Made by a program: the position numbers and the translations under genes | The notes under the pieces: generated by a model | The model's database searches: none | What the model was told of the DNA's origin: nothing | Seen by the model: only the letters and a program-made list of their open reading frames with translations | In this document: piece after piece, positions 48,240-59,736 of the stretch | How positions within the stretch are numbered: the first letter of the stretch is position 1 | Layout: every line of letters begins with the position of its first letter | Assembly (NCBI GenBank): GCA_003586115.2 | Contig: QVOM02000034.1 | Span: 144,155,988-144,219,987, forward strand | Length of the DNA: 64,000 nt | DNA from: Salvator merianae | Taxonomy: Eukaryota > Chordata > Lepidosauria > Squamata > Teiidae | Direction of reading: 5' to 3'

Positions 48240-48655
48240 AGACAGAATTGAAAAATCGACTATGGACCCCAAATGAAGACTCAGCAAACAAGCAGATGAA
48301 ACAATGGACTGCATACTCAGTTGTTGCAAAAAGATCGCACAGACAGACTACAAACAGAGGCACAATACTGTCGCCCAAATGATTCACTGGAACTTATGCC
48401 ACAACTACCATCTGCCTGTGGCAAAGAACTGGTGGGGGCACAAACCGGAAGAGGTAACTGAAAGTGAAAAAGTCAAACTACTCTGGGACTTCTGAATACA
48501 GACCAACAAAGTTTTAAAACATAATACTCCGGATCTCACAATCATGGAAAAGAAAGAACTGTGGATGGTCGATGTTGCCATACCTGGTGACCGTAGAATC
48601 CATGAGAAGCAACTAGAAAAACTTAACCGATATGAAGATCTTAAGATCAAATTAT
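48240..48655 (+). pseudogene. R4-like Cys/His and restriction-like endonuclease region
   Basis: The stretch 48304-48495 encodes CILSCCKKIAQTDYKQRHN and VHW-like MIHWNLCHNYHLP with the ending KVKLLWDF, the Cys/His-rich block that precedes the endonuclease in R2/R4 proteins. A TGA at 48493-48495 interrupts it. In the same frame, reading continues from 48529 with PDLTIMEKKELWMVDVAIPG and LNRYEDLKI. The PD...DVAIPGD pattern is the restriction-like endonuclease core (PD-(D/E)xK type), which nicks the target in R2/R4 elements. Active-site residues are largely visible, but the TGA and other breaks make the copy inactive. Confidence 0.85.
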
Positions 48656-48681
48656 TATTATTATTATATTATTATTATTAA
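48650..48681. repeat. (TTA)n tract at the 3' end of the R4 element
   Basis: About ten ATT/TTA units with one interruption. It starts directly after the coding end and closes the element. Confidence 0.92.
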
Positions 48682-50722
48682 TAAAGTGACTGGCAAAAAG
48701 TGGTGGTCAATCTTGTCACATTGCTATGAGAGGGATGAAACTGGCCAGGCTACGTGGAAGGCATTGAGGAAGGCCAGGCTAGAAAGAAAGGGGGGAAAGG
48801 AAAAGGTGGGGTGAGTCAACAGATTTGAATGTGAATATTTCTGATATCAAACAGGCCATTACCTTGGGTCAAAGTGCTTCAAGAATACTCTGTGTGGCTG
48901 AGCACTACATTACCATAAAAAAAGACCTGCAAGAAGGATTTTTTTTTTTTTCATTTAAAGAGAAAACAAATAAAGGAGATTGCCTGATGACTTTGTAGCA
49001 ACCCATATTGCAAGAACATCTCAATATATCAGTTGGCTTCCTGCAGATGTTTCCCTGCTACGTCACATTTAATTGTTATGCCTACTCACGATTGCAACAT
49101 TAATTTCCTGTTCCTTGTGCTCCTCTAAGATGAGTATAGCCAATAAGTCAATTTTGTGAGTGAGCCAATTTCCTGAGGGTTTTTTTTCTTTCATTGCTTC
49201 TGATCTTGTATAGCATTCCCTGTCCCTAATCAAACTTCACCAAAATTCAGCAATGATTACATTCCAAGGAATGCAAACTTGCTGCTTAGGAGCAGAAACA
49301 ATAAGATCTTTAATCTAATGTGAACGTCAGTCCATTTCCACACATTACAAATCCGGCTGAGTTATGCAGGGTTATTTTAATGTTTAAACTATAATTAATA
49401 TTTTCATTTTCATATTTCAAAATAGCTAGGTCTCACAGGAGAAAAAAAAAAAGCCTGCACACTGTGTTTTGGAAAGAGTGATACCGCTAGTATATGCATT
49501 ATGGAGTTCTCTGAAGCATTTATATTCAAGTTGAAATTGAATGATCGGCTTGAAGTGCTATGCACAGCGTTGCCAAGGTGAGTGAGTCTATTGTCCCCTA
49601 TTGGTTATGTGCAAATTGCTTTTTCTGCTGCTGTTTAATTCGGACTACATTTTAAATAAAATTTCACACATCCTGATACTGAAAATGTGGCAAAGTATAT
49701 GGATTTTAAAAATAAAATTATAATTCTAATAATAAAAAAGGCTAAACCAGGTTTATTAATACAGAGTTGTGATAAGATTGGCAACCCTGGCAGATTCGAC
49801 ATCCACGGTGGTTCCTGCATCTATAAGTTGAGGAGCTTGAGTTGAGGAGCTTGCTATCTGCACCCCTATGCATACTTCTGGACATGAACTCTTTTGAAAA
49901 TATAAGAAATGGCCCCCAAAATGAAAATAAAGCCACAGTTTTCACACTGAAGGAAATGCTGTAGGTAAGTCCACACTTTGGCAGTGAGAGTTGTAGCAGA
50001 ATCAAGCACTGTCATAGTGCTTTCTCCCACTATGCTGATAAAGTCCTACAGAGAGAACGTATGGTGGGATGTATGCTTGACAAGTGCCAGACCTTTGAGG
50101 ACACTCATGGTGTTACTTGCCATGGTGTAGATTTTGCCATTGTATATGTGCTGCATGCATGTGTATGCACCTGCATGCATGCATATAGCATTAGTGGTGA
50201 CTATAGTGTGCTTGAAATTCTGCCAATGAAAAGTTCAAAGAGAAAGAGAGCTTCAGACACCTGCTCTGTACTTTCTCACAGTCAGCAGCACTTTTAAGTG
50301 TTGTACCTTCCAAGAGGAAAACAGCCAAGTATTATCTGACTCATCCTTACAGTTGAGAAGAGAATGGCAACTCTTAAGGCTTTGATCGAATGAACAAAGA
50401 CAAAGAATGACACATCATTATAGACTAATTGGATGGTGAAAACCATGACTGAATTGGGTAGACTGATATTTTGTGGAAAATGTACTTCAATATTTTTGAT
50501 GTAGGGAAAAACTGCAGGATTATGTGGCTCACTAATTTGTCATCGTGGAAGGCTTTATGGAATAGAGTTGATCAGATCCTTGATGGATCATCTGAAATGA
50601 GTAGTGTTGAACACTGTCAAGATTTTTTAACACAATCTTCCTCTTGCATACACAGCTAGGAAGATGCCACAAATAAAATAACAGTTTAGAAGATAACAGT
50701 GTAGCTGGGATAAAGAGTCCCA
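48682..50722. other. No gene recognised
   Basis: Unique AT-rich sequence. A run of GCAT/TGCA words lies at 50150-50185. No exon signals were identified. Confidence 0.5.
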
Positions 50723-50942
50723 GGCTGCGTTCACACCTAAATTTTAATCTAGCTTCAGTCTACTGCCAGAGTGAGAGAAAACATCACAGTGACTAGTCAT
50801 TTCCTTTCCACTTTATCTAACCCAAAGGTGTATCTTCAGGGCTAGGTAACACTGAAAGAAAACACTGTCACTTTGCTGATGGGTTCTCCCATTCTGAAAG
50901 TGGACTCAAACTGGATTAAAACTTAAGTGTAAATGTGGTGCC
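50723..50942. mobile_element. 220-bp MITE-like inverted repeat
   Basis: The left end ggctgcgttcacacctaaat, continuing tttaatc, is answered by gattaaaacttaagtgtaaa at the right, ending in tgtggtgcc. This is a diverged TIR related in sequence to GGGCCTGTTCGCACT. No matching duplication was found, and the interior is unremarkable. Confidence 0.6.
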
Positions 50943-53435
50943 AAAAAGTGATTTGTGGTCTTCTGAACCTTAGAGAAATATCATGGTTTGAAATGCTGAG
51001 AGTGTGAGTCAGGAGTTCTTAGTTATCCTTAGTTACTATTCTTTTAAATAAACAAAGTAACTCGGGAAGCAAAAGTCTTTATGTACCTGCTAGATACAGT
51101 TCATGTGGGTGTTTGATTCAAATGTTGTATGAGAGCAAAATTCTTCCCAAGGTGACTGCCTTTGTCTAAAGGAGCCTCATTCTACTGACCTGAAAATTAC
51201 TGAAACACTGGAAGGAAAGTCTGTTTGAAAGAGATATACTTTGTAAAGTACTCAAGGACTAACTGATGAAAGTCTTTCAGATAATGATAGAATAGACAGT
51301 AATTAAATTGTTAGCTATGAGACCTTTCAGCAAAGAGGAGGACAAAGAAAGGAAGAGGACTTGTGGGGTCAGTTGGTGGCGTGGCAACGCAATCTATCTT
51401 CAGCAGGGATGAGAATAGGGGGAATGAAGGAGACTGCTTCAGGAATATGATGACAAAGTTTGCTGCTTAGAAACAGGCTGAGAAGGAAAAGAGATTCCTA
51501 TTAATTTTTGTCAGAAAGGAGCATGAGGACCTAACCTGGGGCATGAAAGTCATGTGTGAAGATCCAAAGAAGAGAAAGGAGCAAGACTAAGACTCAGACA
51601 ATCCTGAGTAATCAGATAAGATAAAAGATGTTAAACTCAGATAGTGACAAACTTAGGTGTTAAAGGCCATTACATAAAGAAAGGGATAGTCTTAGGGAAA
51701 TTTCTTAATCAGAGTTCAAAGACCTTGATTCTAGTTTACGAGTGAAGAGACTGTAGCTGAGTGTTTTTTGTTAGAATTGTTTATTCCTTAGGATGAAAAT
51801 GTTGGTAGGCAAATTATAGGATTAATATTTTACAATTCCTTATGGATTGGATCACACTCTACAAAATAAGAAAGGTCTGTATAACTGAACATCCTCATGA
51901 ATTGTTTTAATCATTTAAAATATTTAATACAATTTATGCATAGATACACGTGGAACCTGAAGATCTTAATCCTAGCACATCTCTAATTATGATTAGAACA
52001 GAATCTTAAAGAGGGAGTCATTTGAGCGTTGAAGTTAAGAATGTTCTTTCTAATTGCTATACAAAAGTCAAAGCAACAAAATTACATGATATATTATGGA
52101 CAGAACAACAAACTCAAAAAGAGAAGAAGGGTGATTTTATTTTTTTTGTACCCCACAACAACAATATTTAATTAATATATTGGGACACTATCTGACACAA
52201 AGAACAGTATGTGGCATCTTCTGTCTAGTTCTTCAAATTAGCTAGGGCCCTTTCCATACTTTCCCATAGTGCAGTTTAGGAAGGGGACCATGGGCCTCCC
52301 TTCTGCACTCAAGTCTAAGGGAGGCCCTTCCTCCTCCTATATTTGGAGGCAAATGTAGCACAGAATATCTGGAAAGCACCAAATTGATGTCCCATGGCAT
52401 GTCTTTACCTAATGGGTTAAGATCCATAAGACAGCATTTTCTTGAGTTCAGTTGCACCAGTGCTACAGTTTAAGTTTTGTTAGTTGGAAAAAGGAGGACA
52501 GAAGAGGAAAAACTCTTCCTGTAAGAAGATGGAAAAAAGGGACAAATAAAGATGAAAAAGAAATAGATGTAATGAAAATAAACTGGGCCTCATGTTGAAC
52601 CTTGGTGGTAAAAGTGGAAGACTGCTGCGATAGAGAATTATTATATTGATTCGTAAATTGAATATAGCAACATCCTACTTATTCTTTCTTTTAGAATCAC
52701 TGTGAGTAACATCTTAGATTTTCAGTTCCTACTTAGAAATCCATGACCTAGTAAATTCCACACAAGTTCTTTGTATGGCATATTTCCAAGAGCAAGCAAC
52801 AGAAAACAAACTGCAGGTTCCCACACTCTGTTATATGGCTGTTAAGAAGTTCAATGTCTTTTCATTCCTGTTGCAAAATTATACTGTTGGGATACTCAGG
52901 TAAAAAATATATATTTCTATTCAGTGTTTTAGATGGCACCACAGTGGAGTATCAACTTGCATTTTAAAGCAGTAAATTCTCAAAATTACATTATGCTTAC
53001 AGTTGTCATCAAAATATAAAAGGGAGTATTAATCTTCCAGAATTTAATTTTGCCTGAATTTTAATTCCTCTCTTTATTACCAAGTGGATTTATAGATATT
53101 CAGTAAGTTTATGCTTGAGTAAATGATATGCTACAGTACTAAAGTAATTTTCTAGTTGATAGTTTTAGCATTGTCTTCTTATTTTCTATTAATTTACATA
53201 CAACTATTATGATATGGAATTTATGTCTCAATTCAGCACAAGTGTTAGGCTTGCAATATTTCCACACTTGGATGAACTTTTCAGCTACATATGCTGTTGC
53301 CTTGGGAAGAGATTGGATATTTACAATATACCTCTACCTTCTGTCCAATTTTGTCAGGAGCAATTTTTCATATATGTAGCCAGGCTTGTTCAAAGACAGC
53401 ATACTTTTTATTTTATTTTAGAAAGTATGAACTAT
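50943..53435. other. No gene recognised
   Basis: AT-rich, apparently unique sequence. The only repeat-like item is a T run at 52137-52147. Confidence 0.5.
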
Positions 53436-54600
53436 GGACCTGTTCACACTTTCCACACTAGAATGGGCTAATTAGCCCATTCCAGCGTGGAACAGACCTC
53501 ATCGTGCAGACACTGTCTGCACCATGGGGCATGAAAACTCACCTGAGGCTGGTTAATGGCGTTTGCGAGTGCGAACGCCATTAACCATGCCTGATGCTCG
53601 CCATGACAGCAGCCAGCAAGCGTCCGGCCACTGCCATGGCAACTGCAGGAGCTCTGCGTGTGCACATACAGTTGCAATGAGGTCTACCCCTTCACGCGGG
53701 CCCGAATGGGCCCCTGCAAGGCCCCAGTTGTGCCCACACTGCCGCGATCAGGCCTGGGACGCTGGATGGGACCGCACTGCGCCCCGTCTGGCGTTTCGGT
53801 GCCCAATCACAGGCACGAAGGGCAGTTGCCACGGCAGTGGCCTACAAAGCATCAGGCCACTGCCATGGCTACCGGGAGGCCCGTGTGGTGCGCATGACGA
53901 TGACTCAATTGTGCGTGCACACTGGGCCTCTCACCCCCCCCTCGTAGTGGGATCAGGCCTTCCTGATCGGGCCCGTGGCACCACGTTTGGGCCCGGCCGG
54001 CTCGATCGGGGCTACCTGATCAGCCCAATGAGGCTGGGTGGCCGCAATCGTGGCACTGCAGGCCCGATCAGGAAGCTCCGATCCTGCTACGGAGGGGGGA
54101 GAGGCCCAGTGTGCATGCACGACTGCATCATCACCGTGCGCACCACACCGGCCTCCTGGTTGCCATGGCAGTGGCCTTACGCTTTGTAGGCCGCTGCCAC
54201 GGCGACCGCCCTTCGCATGCGCAATCGGACACCGAAACGCCAGATGGGGTGCAGCGCGGCCCCATCTGGCATCCCAGGCCCGATTGGGCCCACGTGAAGG
54301 GGTAGACCCCATTGCCCATCTTGCATTGCGTGATCACATGATCACACATGCGTGATGGGTGGGCTGATCACCCAGAAGATGGCCACCACCGTGGACAAGA
54401 AGGTAGGTGCGAACGAATCCTCACCTGAAGCTCACTTTGAGCTTCAGGTGAGGGTTCAGAAACCTTTTTACTTGTCCAGCGGTAGTAACAATTGGCAGTG
54501 GATGAGGTCCACTGCCAGTCGTTACGGCCGTCCTGTGGTGCAAATACACTTGTCTAGCAAGCATCCTTGATACTTGCTAGATACAAGTGCGAACAGGCCC
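53436..54600. mobile_element. GC-rich 1165-bp TIR element with long inverted repeat
   Basis: Left end GGACCTGTTCACACTT, right end AAGTGCGAACAGGCCC. Flanking triplets are TAT and TTT, so a 3-bp duplication is possible but imperfect. Just inside each TIR is a hairpin: at 53452-53490 'cacactagaatggg' with 'cccattccagcgtg', and at 54549-54586 'acttgtctagcaag' with 'cttgctagatacaagt'. Further hairpins: 'ggttaatggcgtt' with 'aacgccattaacc' (53550-53586) and 'ctcacctgaagctc' with 'gagcttcaggtgag' (54421-54453). The core is one inverted repeat of about 280-330 bp per arm (53681-about 54010 and about 54030-54308). Open frames up to 208 codons across it are composition artefacts. No transposase. Confidence 0.85.
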
Positions 54601-55189
54601 TTTGTTTCTACCTGGTAACCTCAGCAGTACCAAGTACTACCAACAGTGGCTAGAAGGGTAGAAAGAAAAGCAGTGAACAGTAAGTGATAGAAAGGGCCAG
54701 AGACAGTACAGGCTCTAATTGTCTGCAAGACCTAGCCACCTCATCAAATCTGAACCAAGTCTTCAACACCATCAAATAAGGAAAAACCAAGCAGCCTCTT
54801 GTTTCATCTCCTACTAGTTAGTGTTTTTTTCTTCCTACTGTGTATTGGTGGAACCAGTCTGATCCCATTCCCATCCCCTTTGTGTTTTGTCCTCAGAATA
54901 ACCCACCAAGATGGTAATTTGTCTTGGTAACTGGGGGTAGTTCTGTGCCCATGTGTTAGCGTGCATGTGTGTAAGTAATAGCAACGCCTAAAATGTCAGA
55001 CTCAAATACCTGAAGAGACGAAACACACAAATTGTCCACAATTGCTTCTGCTTCTTCCCATCTTTCTGTGCTCATCAATGAAGAGGTCTAGTATCCTGTG
55101 CATGGCCCTGTCATGCAACAATGTATGCTGTCACACGCAGTGGTCTAACCAATTGCTTCTGGGCTATGTCAAGCAAAAGACAAGAAAAA
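54601..55189. other. No gene recognised
   Basis: Ordinary sequence between two repeats; no landmarks. Confidence 0.5.
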
Positions 55190-55690
55190 CACTTCCACCT
55201 GCTCTTGACTTCCCCTTGACTCCCTGCCTGGCCTTGGAAGGCATCCTGTCTATCCTTCAACTTGGAGGCAACATCTAGGCATCCATTCTAGTAGCCATTG
55301 ATACACCTGTCCTCCATGAATTTGTCTAACCCTGTTTTAAAGCAATCCAGTCTGGTTACTGGGACCACCTCTTCTGGCAGTAAATTCCATAGAGTGATCA
55401 CCCCCTGAATGAAAAGAAACAAACAAAAAACTTCCTCTTGTCCTAACTCTCCCACTGATCAGCTTCATAGAGTGATTCCTGGTTCTAGTGTTGTGTGATA
55501 GAGAAAAGAAAAGAATTTTTATCTATTCACCTTTTACACACCATCCATGATTTTATATACTTCAGTCAGAACTCCTCTTAAATGACATATTCCAAGGCAG
55601 AAGAGACTGCAGTTTGTTCTCATAAGGGAGGTATTCCCAGCTCCCGATCATTCTGTTTGTGGTTCCCTCTGTGGCTGTATCTGCACAAAT
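55190..55690 (-). mobile_element. Antisense CR1/L3-like LINE fragment
   Basis: Read on the minus strand this is the C-terminal coding part and 3' end of a CR1-type LINE: sense-strand words such as 'ctatggaatttactgcc', 'gttagacaaattcatggagg' and 'caatggctactagaatgg' appear in order. The same words are on the plus strand at 18620-18730 (for example 'cttagacacattcatg', 'aaatggctactagaactg'). It is 5' truncated and decayed. Confidence 0.78.
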
Positions 55691-56679
55691 TAAAAACGTA
55701 ACTCAAAGGTGGCTTAGAGTGTTGGTAGTGTTTCTGGTAATTCTTCTTAATTTTTTAAAATAAAGAGAATATTTAAATTTTACCCAAATGTTTGTTCTCT
55801 AAATTATTTCAATGAAGTCAAAGCTCTTTTCACAAGGAGACAAACTCCTCCAAATGTAATAATCCCAAACCTCTGTTTAATTAATAACACTGGGTATTTC
55901 CTTGTTTCCTTTCCATTTGTCATTGTCTGTGCTCAGTCGTTTCACATGGCAAGGGAAAAGGAAAATTCCACTCTTACTGTTAGTGGTTTTAAAGTGTAGT
56001 TTGAAATGGGAGGTTTTTTCCTAAGATGAAGACTGTGCTGCACAGTAGCTATTCTCAGAATTTCTGGTCTGTTACTGTGTTTGCAACCTATAAAAGCCAA
56101 TTATAGCCAATTAATTCATATATCCATTCATTATTGATCGCTTCTTTGTTTTCTGTTCAAGGGAGCCTTTTAAAAATCATATTTCTGAGAAAATTTGGTA
56201 ACACTGTGAAGACAGAATTGAGCACTACAGAGTCTGAGCCTAGCATTGCAGAGTCCAGACCAGGAGTGAGCTCTGGAGCTAAACATGTAGGTTCAGAGCA
56301 CAAACTTCAATGCAGCCACAGTCATGCAGCTTCAACACCTTGGTCCACAACACTCATAAGTGGTGCAAAAGTGCCATTCCTGAACCAATCCTGACACTGC
56401 AGGTGTGCCTCTGGATAACTAACTGCTCCACAGCAAGAAAGGACTGGGGAGTGCTCAAAACACTTCAGAAACACTGCACTGAATCATGCATACAGATGAA
56501 GCATTCCAGCAATCTGCTTGTTCAAGAATACCAGTAAAGCGCAAAAAAAGCCTCTTGCCTTTAACCTGGATTAAGGCACTAGCATGCAGATGATACCATC
56601 TTCTAGTTGCTTTTGAGCCACTTTGTATGCATGTGTGTATGAGTAAATGTGTGTGCTTCTACTGAGTTTTGAGGTTCAG
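55691..56679. other. No gene recognised
   Basis: 56210-56400 has words like 'gagtctgagcctagcattgc' that weakly resemble 2530-2575. No coding evidence. Confidence 0.4.
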
Positions 56680-56856
56680 TAAGTGGTCAGAGCACAGCAC
56701 TAGGACATTGATAAGAGCAGTGAACTGGGAATACTGGTTTAAGGGAAAAAACTTCTCCTGGTCACCCTCTAAGAGCAGGATCTTTTAGGCTATTGGTTTT
56801 AAAAGAGCACATTTAACTGGGAGGACTATGTAAAAATTAGGCCAAGTCAAAACTCT
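56680..56856. repeat. Dispersed repeat related to 4411-4530
   Basis: Shares 'gagca(ca)gcactagg', 'gaaaaaacttctcctgg' and 'cttttaggctattggtttt' with 4411-4530 in the same orientation. It is interrupted directly by the MITE at 56857. Confidence 0.5.
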
Positions 56857-57031
56857 GGCCCTTTCTGCACTTGGCTTTATTCTGGATTATATCCCAGAAT
56901 AGGGACCTGCTATCCACATGCTAGTGCAGATTATAGCAGGCCTCAAGCCTGCCATAGTTCATAGTAGCATGCAGATGGCAGATCCCTATTCCAAGTTATA
57001 ATCTGGAATAAGGTCAAGTGCAGAAAGGGCC
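56857..57031. mobile_element. Short palindromic MITE of the GGGCC-TIR family
   Basis: 175 bp with perfect 15-bp ends: GGCCCTTTCTGCACT and AGTGCAGAAAGGGCC. The body is an inverted repeat: 'ggattatatcccagaataggg' at left is answered by 'ccctattcc' and 'ttataatctgg' at right. The 3-bp flanks (TCT and AAA) do not match. It closely resembles 13337-13516. Confidence 0.85.
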
Positions 57032-58128
57032 AAAGTACCCAGTAAAAATAATTATTTCTTTATCAAAAATACAAAAAAGTGGCAGCAGAGTAAAAACATA
57101 GGCAACAGCAATGAAATGCGGTTTGAATCAGCTTATATTAACAAGAGCAAAGAGAAAATAAAGGTTTTAAACTGAAGAAGGAGACCCTGCTAGACCAAGT
57201 TTCAGCAATAACAAAGAATAACAAAAGCACAAAAACTCAACACAACCCAATTTTTAAAGTACTTAGCTGTTTTTCTTTCCCAAAGATCTATATCTATATC
57301 TATATCTATATCTATATCTATATTTATATTTATATTTATATCTATAACCATATCTTTATCTATCTATGTCTATCCTGGGATCCAACGGATTGGAGAGAAG
57401 AAAGAGAAAAAGAACAAGGAGGGGGAGGGAGAAGGGGAGGGGGAAGGGAAAGGAAAAGGCAAACAAACACAGGGTTGGGGAGATAGTCCAAGAAGCAAGA
57501 GAGGAAGAGAGAGAACTCTAAAATGGCCAGCATTTATAACAGGATAACAGCCTTGCTAGCAGTACTGAGTCAGAAAGGTCCTGGAAAGTACTAATCTGTC
57601 CCAAATGGGCAGCATCTTTCTTACAGGCTCTTGAAGGACAAGAAAGTGTTCAGACCACCTCCCCAAGAGTCTAGTAAATATCAAGTAATCCACAGTATGT
57701 GCAGGTTTTCTGATGTCACTGAGTGGGTGTTTCAAGTATTGTTTTGAGTGACTTTGTACAGGTCTAGTCTAGGGAGATGTGTAACAAGATCTAGCACAGA
57801 CATGTACATGAAAGCAAAGCCTGTTGTTCTTTGAGAAGTCTTGTCAACTATTACCAGCAAAGGGACTATGCTTCATGGTTGTTACCTTTCCTTTAGTCTC
57901 ACTATATAGCTGCACAACAAAATTACAGCTGAGTTATTTTTTATGTGTTTGTTTCCAAGCATTTATATCTTATCCTTCAACCAAAGGTCTCTGAATGGTA
58001 ATGGTGCTTAATAAAAATATTAATATAATAAATATCTTTCAAATCAATGAGGCTAATGCTAACATTCAAGGAAGGCCAAGTTATTATCTTTTAAGTAATT
58101 ACTAACAAATTGGTATAGCTTTGCAAAT
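57032..58128. other. No gene recognised; purine tract
   Basis: Apart from the hexanucleotide tract at 57286-57365, there is a strong purine-rich strand at 57394-57465 (GGGAGG/AGGGGA type). 57950-58030 looks like a LINE 3' tail. Confidence 0.5.
57286..57365. repeat. (TATATC)n microsatellite
   Basis: Hexanucleotide units tatatc, changing to tatatt and then tatc toward the right end. Confidence 0.93.
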
Positions 58129-58610
58129 TCTGGCCCTGTTCGCACTTTACAAGAGGAACATTCCTGGCCACTCGCTAGTAAGGTGCATTCACACCTATAA
58201 ATGGAGTGAGCTGCCTTGAAACTCACCAAAGTCCACCTGATGCTCACCTGAAGCCGAGTAGTGCTGGTGCAGACAAAAACCAGTCCAGAACCTGACTAGC
58301 ATGATCAAGTGAAGTTTGGAGCAGCGCCAGGGCGAGGACAGTGCAGCCACACATGCGCCATCCAGCGGTCTGCAGTCAGTTGTTGCTGGCTTTGAACTTC
58401 AGTGTTTGTTCCAGGAGCTAGACCCTAGCGGCCATTCAGAAGATGGCTAGTTCACTAGTGTGCTCCCATTCACACTGCTTCCAGGGCAGGTCAGTTTCTG
58501 GGGTGTTCCAGCACCCATGGGTGCAAACACCTCTCACCCTACCCAATGCTGACCAGCCCCAACCATGCTAATTATACTGTTGCACTCCTGTAAGTGTGAA
58601 AGCACCCTCT
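58129..58610. mobile_element. TIR transposon, GGCCCTGTTCGCAC form
   Basis: The element is 58132-58607 (476 bp). The left end GGCCCTGTTCGCACTTTAC is answered by GTAAGTGTGAAAGCACCC. TCT triplets flank it (58129-58131 and 58608-58610), given this choice of right border. Internal words 'cattcacacc', 'ctgatgctcacctgaag' and 'cagaagatggc' are shared with 53436-54600, so it is a relative. Non-coding. Confidence 0.7.
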
Positions 58611-58997
58611 GTGAAACTGATGTTAAAAGCTGTACAGGGAATACTGGTTTATACTGGGAATTAACAAACCCAGATTTAGACTCTGAGGGATATTTATGTA
58701 TAGATTTTAAAAATGCTAAACTGGCAAGGAAACTATGCAGAAGGCCATATATTTATATTTATATTTATAATTACCTATCCTTGGATCCATTGGACACAGT
58801 GAATGCACTGTGAATGCCCAGAAAGACAAGTATGGAAAGTACAGAACTATGGATAGTTTTTTTTATGAATGAAGAGGTCATCTGAGGACAAATATTAACA
58901 GCAGGCATGCATAAATGGTAGGAAATAGCTAAAAGGATGGAGTTTCCAATCTGTTTTGCCTGTTTCTACACTAAACAGCCCTCTTTTCCCTGCCAGG

Positions 58998-59187
58998 AGC
59001 TGCCAGCTAGGTTCTCACTCTTATTGCAGAGCAGGCCTTCAGCTTCCATTGACAGCAACGGGATGAAGAGATGAGAAGTGGAGCGGAGAGGCTTCTTTGG
59101 ATAGCACAGCAGCAATTATGGTTCCAGGCTACAGGAGTGATCAGCGGACATCAGAGGGGAATCTGAACATACCTGACTGCTCCAAAG
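58998..59187 (+). other. Candidate host exon A (weak)
   Basis: A polypyrimidine stretch and AG (ctcttttccctgccag) ends at 58998, and a good donor, aaag/gtaaga, falls at 59187/59188. The 190 bp between are less AT-rich than the flanks. Upstream frames are closed, but an ATG at 59118 with A at -3 and G at +4 opens a frame to the donor encoding MVPGYRSDQRTSEGNLNIPD and three more residues. This looks like a 5' exon with untranslated leader. I do not recognise the peptide. Coordinates and reality are uncertain; chance is possible. Confidence 0.25.
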
Positions 59188-59736
59188 GTAAGATTTTTAT
59201 CTACATCTGGATGGGTTTGCCCCTCCGTCCTGGCTCTCCCTGGAGGATGGAGACTGCTAGGCTGTGTTACAATAAGTCTATGAGAATCTGCTCTGGTGGG
59301 AATCTGAAGGGGAGGGGACAGAGGAGGGATATGTGATTTGGGTGCTTATGTCACTGTGTCCTTATTTGGTTTGTTTCCTATCATCATTGCATATGTGCAG
59401 GGGAGAGGAAACATACCTGGACTGTAATTTGTAAGTGTTAATGAGTTTTCTGGTTACCTTGAACTGAAACATCCTCTTTGGTTCTGATTGAAACTGATTT
59501 TAGAAGGGTTTTGTTGACCTTCTGCTCAAGACTCCTTGCAGATGTGTATTGGCACAATAGTCTTGTCTGGGTTGCCAAATACTTGTCTTCAAGTCCTTTG
59601 TAATCATTAATGGTTTAAATTTACTTAGTTGAAACCTGCCTGGGCAAAAGATTTTCCTTATCCCCTTTGCCTTTTTTAGAAAAAGGAAAAAAACGTTGGC
59701 CTTTTTGCTAACAGGCTTGTTCTTTGAATATGGATG

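Larger units (their letters stand above)
44674..48681 (+). mobile_element. R4/Dong-like LINE, nearly complete but inactive
   Basis: Over about 4 kb the plus strand carries, in order, relics of an N-terminal region (45047-45600), a linker (46140-46818), a reverse transcriptase (46897-47925) and a C-terminal Cys/His plus restriction-like endonuclease region (48240-48655). That order, with an endonuclease after the polymerase and no APE-type endonuclease before it, is the R2/R4 architecture. The RT words ([16 protein letters not shown] and [12 protein letters not shown]) match the R4/Dong clade, known from lizards. It ends in a TTA/ATT tract (48650-48681). A probable LTR is inserted at 45576-46130. 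Frameshifts and stops run throughout. The 5' border is uncertain; an ATC-rich tract at 44676-44698 may mark it. Confidence 0.85.

Noticed and set aside
53563..54189. 208-codon plus-strand open frame
   Set aside because: It lies wholly inside the GC-rich inverted-repeat transposon; other frames on both strands are open there as well, because stop codons are rare in this composition. No domain was recognised.
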